A stretch of DNA of 14,796 nt from Rhizobium sp. Q54 (GTDB taxonomy: Bacteria > Pseudomonadota > Alphaproteobacteria > Rickettsiales > UBA1997), in contig CAMBFP010000013.1 of the NCBI GenBank assembly GCA_945865745.1, forward strand, positions 1 through 14,796, read 5' to 3'. Under the pieces are notes generated by a model. That model did not search any database, was not told the origin of the DNA, and saw nothing but the letters and a program-made list of their open reading frames with translations. Shown here in pieces: positions 13,871 through 14,796 of this stretch; within the stretch, counting starts at the first letter, position 1; every line of letters starts with the position of its first letter. The position numbers and the translations under genes are program-made.

Positions 13871-14796
13871 ATGACTCTTGCCGGAACTTCATCTCATGGT
13901 CTCTTAAGCGTAACCTCAAATAACGCGGTTGACCTGCTCGATTTCAACGCCATCAAAATTTCAATTGCCGATCCGGATAAGATTCGCTCTTGGTCTTTTG
14001 GTGAAGTATCTAAGCCAGAAACCATTAACTACCGTACATTCAAGCCAGAAAGAGAGGGTTTGTTTTGTGCGCGAATTTTTGGTCCAATCAAGGATTATGA
14101 ATGTCTTTGCGGCAAGTATAAGCGCATCAAATACAAGGGTATTGTCTGCGAAAAATGCGGCGTCGAAGTCACTTCATCGAAAGTTCGTCGCGAAAGAATG
14201 GGTCACATTGAACTCGCTGCACCAGCAACTCACATCTGGTTCCTTAAGTCCTTACCGTCTCGTATTAGTACCATCCTTGGAACTACGCTGAAAGCGATCG
14301 AGAAAGTGATTTATTTTGAGGCTTACGTTGTTACTGATGGCTTAATGTCTCCATTAAAAGAAGGCGAAATCTTGAGTGAAGATGAATATTCCAGATTCCA
14401 AGAAGAGCATGGATATGGCAGTTTCATCGCTGAGATGGGTGCGGAAGCGGTTCAAAAACTTTTGCAAAGACTTGATCTGAAAAAATTACAAAAAGATCTG
14501 CGCGAAGAATTGTCTGAAGCAACTTCAGAAATCAAAAAAGAGAAAATCATCAAAAGATTAAAGCTGATCGAGCAGTTCATCGATTCAGACAGTAAGCCTG
14601 AAAACATGGTGATGACCGTTCTTCCAGTTATCCCGCCTGATATTCGTCCTCTAGTTATGCTTGATGGCGGACGTTTTGCAACCTCGGATTTAAACGAGCT
14701 TTATCGCCGCGTAATCAACCGCAACAACCGCCTTCGTCGTCTTTCTGAACTTGGCGCGCCTGAAATTATCATCAAAAATGAGAAACGCATGTTGCA
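13871..14796 (+). CDS. rpoC: RNA polymerase subunit beta' (RpoC), N-terminal part, cut by the window end
   Basis: RpoC carries the catalytic magnesium site of RNA polymerase and forms the clamp. About 308 codons from the ATG at 13871 are open to the right edge, where the gene continues, so the catalytic NADFDGDQM motif lies outside. Visible are RSWSFGEVSKPETINYRTFK (39-58), GLFCARIFGPIKDYECLCGK (63-82) and the N-terminal zinc-ribbon cysteines Cys78, Cys80, Cys93 and Cys96. Then come VRRERMGHIELAAP and HIWFLKSLPSRIS. Near the end are VLPVIPPDIRPLVMLDGGRFATSD and LNELYRRVINRNNRL. The N-terminus (MTLAGTSSHGLLSVTSNNA) is a little longer than in E. coli, with cysteines shifted by eight residues. 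It starts 12 nt after rpoB without a Shine-Dalgarno site, so co-translation with rpoB is likely. Confidence 0.97.
   Translation, partial: MTLAGTSSHGLLSVTSNNAVDLLDFNAIKISIADPDKIRSWSFGEVSKPETINYRTFKPEREGLFCARIFGPIKDYECLCGKYKRIKYKGIVCEKCGVEVTSSKVRRERMGHIELAAPATHIWFLKSLPSRISTILGTTLKAIEKVIYFEAYVVTDGLMSPLKEGEILSEDEYSRFQEEHGYGSFIAEMGAEAVQKLLQRLDLKKLQKDLREELSEATSEIKKEKIIKRLKLIEQFIDSDSKPENMVMTVLPVIPPDIRPLVMLDGGRFATSDLNELYRRVINRNNRLRRLSELGAPEIIIKNEKRML

Noticed and set aside
13929..14291. Open frame overlapping the start of rpoC in another frame
   Set aside because: The true RpoC frame starts at 13871 and is open to the window end with clear family motifs. The 13929 frame has none.

Overview
This window is a chromosomal stretch of a Gram-negative, moderately AT-rich alphaproteobacterium, most likely a host-associated or reduced lineage such as Rickettsiales or Holosporales. 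That placement is an inference from protein signatures recalled from known families: HslV reads like alphaproteobacterial versions, UvrB and RpoC resemble rickettsial ones, and AmpG, TolB and a YejB-type permease imply peptidoglycan and an outer membrane. No 16S gene is present to fix the taxon.

Layout, left to right. A tRNA-Gly(UCC) gene at 36-109 is followed by a small two-gene unit: an ImmA/IrrE-type zinc metallopeptidase (181-696) overlapping an unrecognised protein with two predicted membrane segments (686-1096). Both have strong Shine-Dalgarno (SD) sequences, which most neighbouring genes lack. Next is uvrB (1122-3107, DNA repair), convergent with ampG (3232-4473, minus strand, muropeptide import). 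Divergent from ampG is hslV (4530-5081, protease subunit), which overlaps tolB (5078-6394, Tol-Pal periplasmic component) by four bases. Then comes yejB (6440-7510), one permease of a peptide ABC transporter, without its usual partners in view.

From 7638 to the right edge is the conserved ribosomal/RNA polymerase cluster rplK-rplA-rplJ-rplL-rpoB-rpoC. rpoC is cut by the window end. A possibly structured leader precedes rplK, and a perfect 14-bp hairpin with T-runs lies between rplL and rpoB, where an attenuator is expected. The usual upstream partners secE and nusG are absent and yejB occupies their place. Only 12 nt separate rplA and rplJ, so the classical L10 leader does not fit.

Most of the window is housekeeping: translation, transcription, repair, proteolysis and envelope maintenance. 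The only clearly accessory-looking part is the metallopeptidase/membrane-protein pair beside the tRNA, the best candidate here for an undescribed system. No CRISPR array, insertion sequence, transposase, integrase or rRNA gene was seen. No gene-free stretch exceeds about 130 nt.
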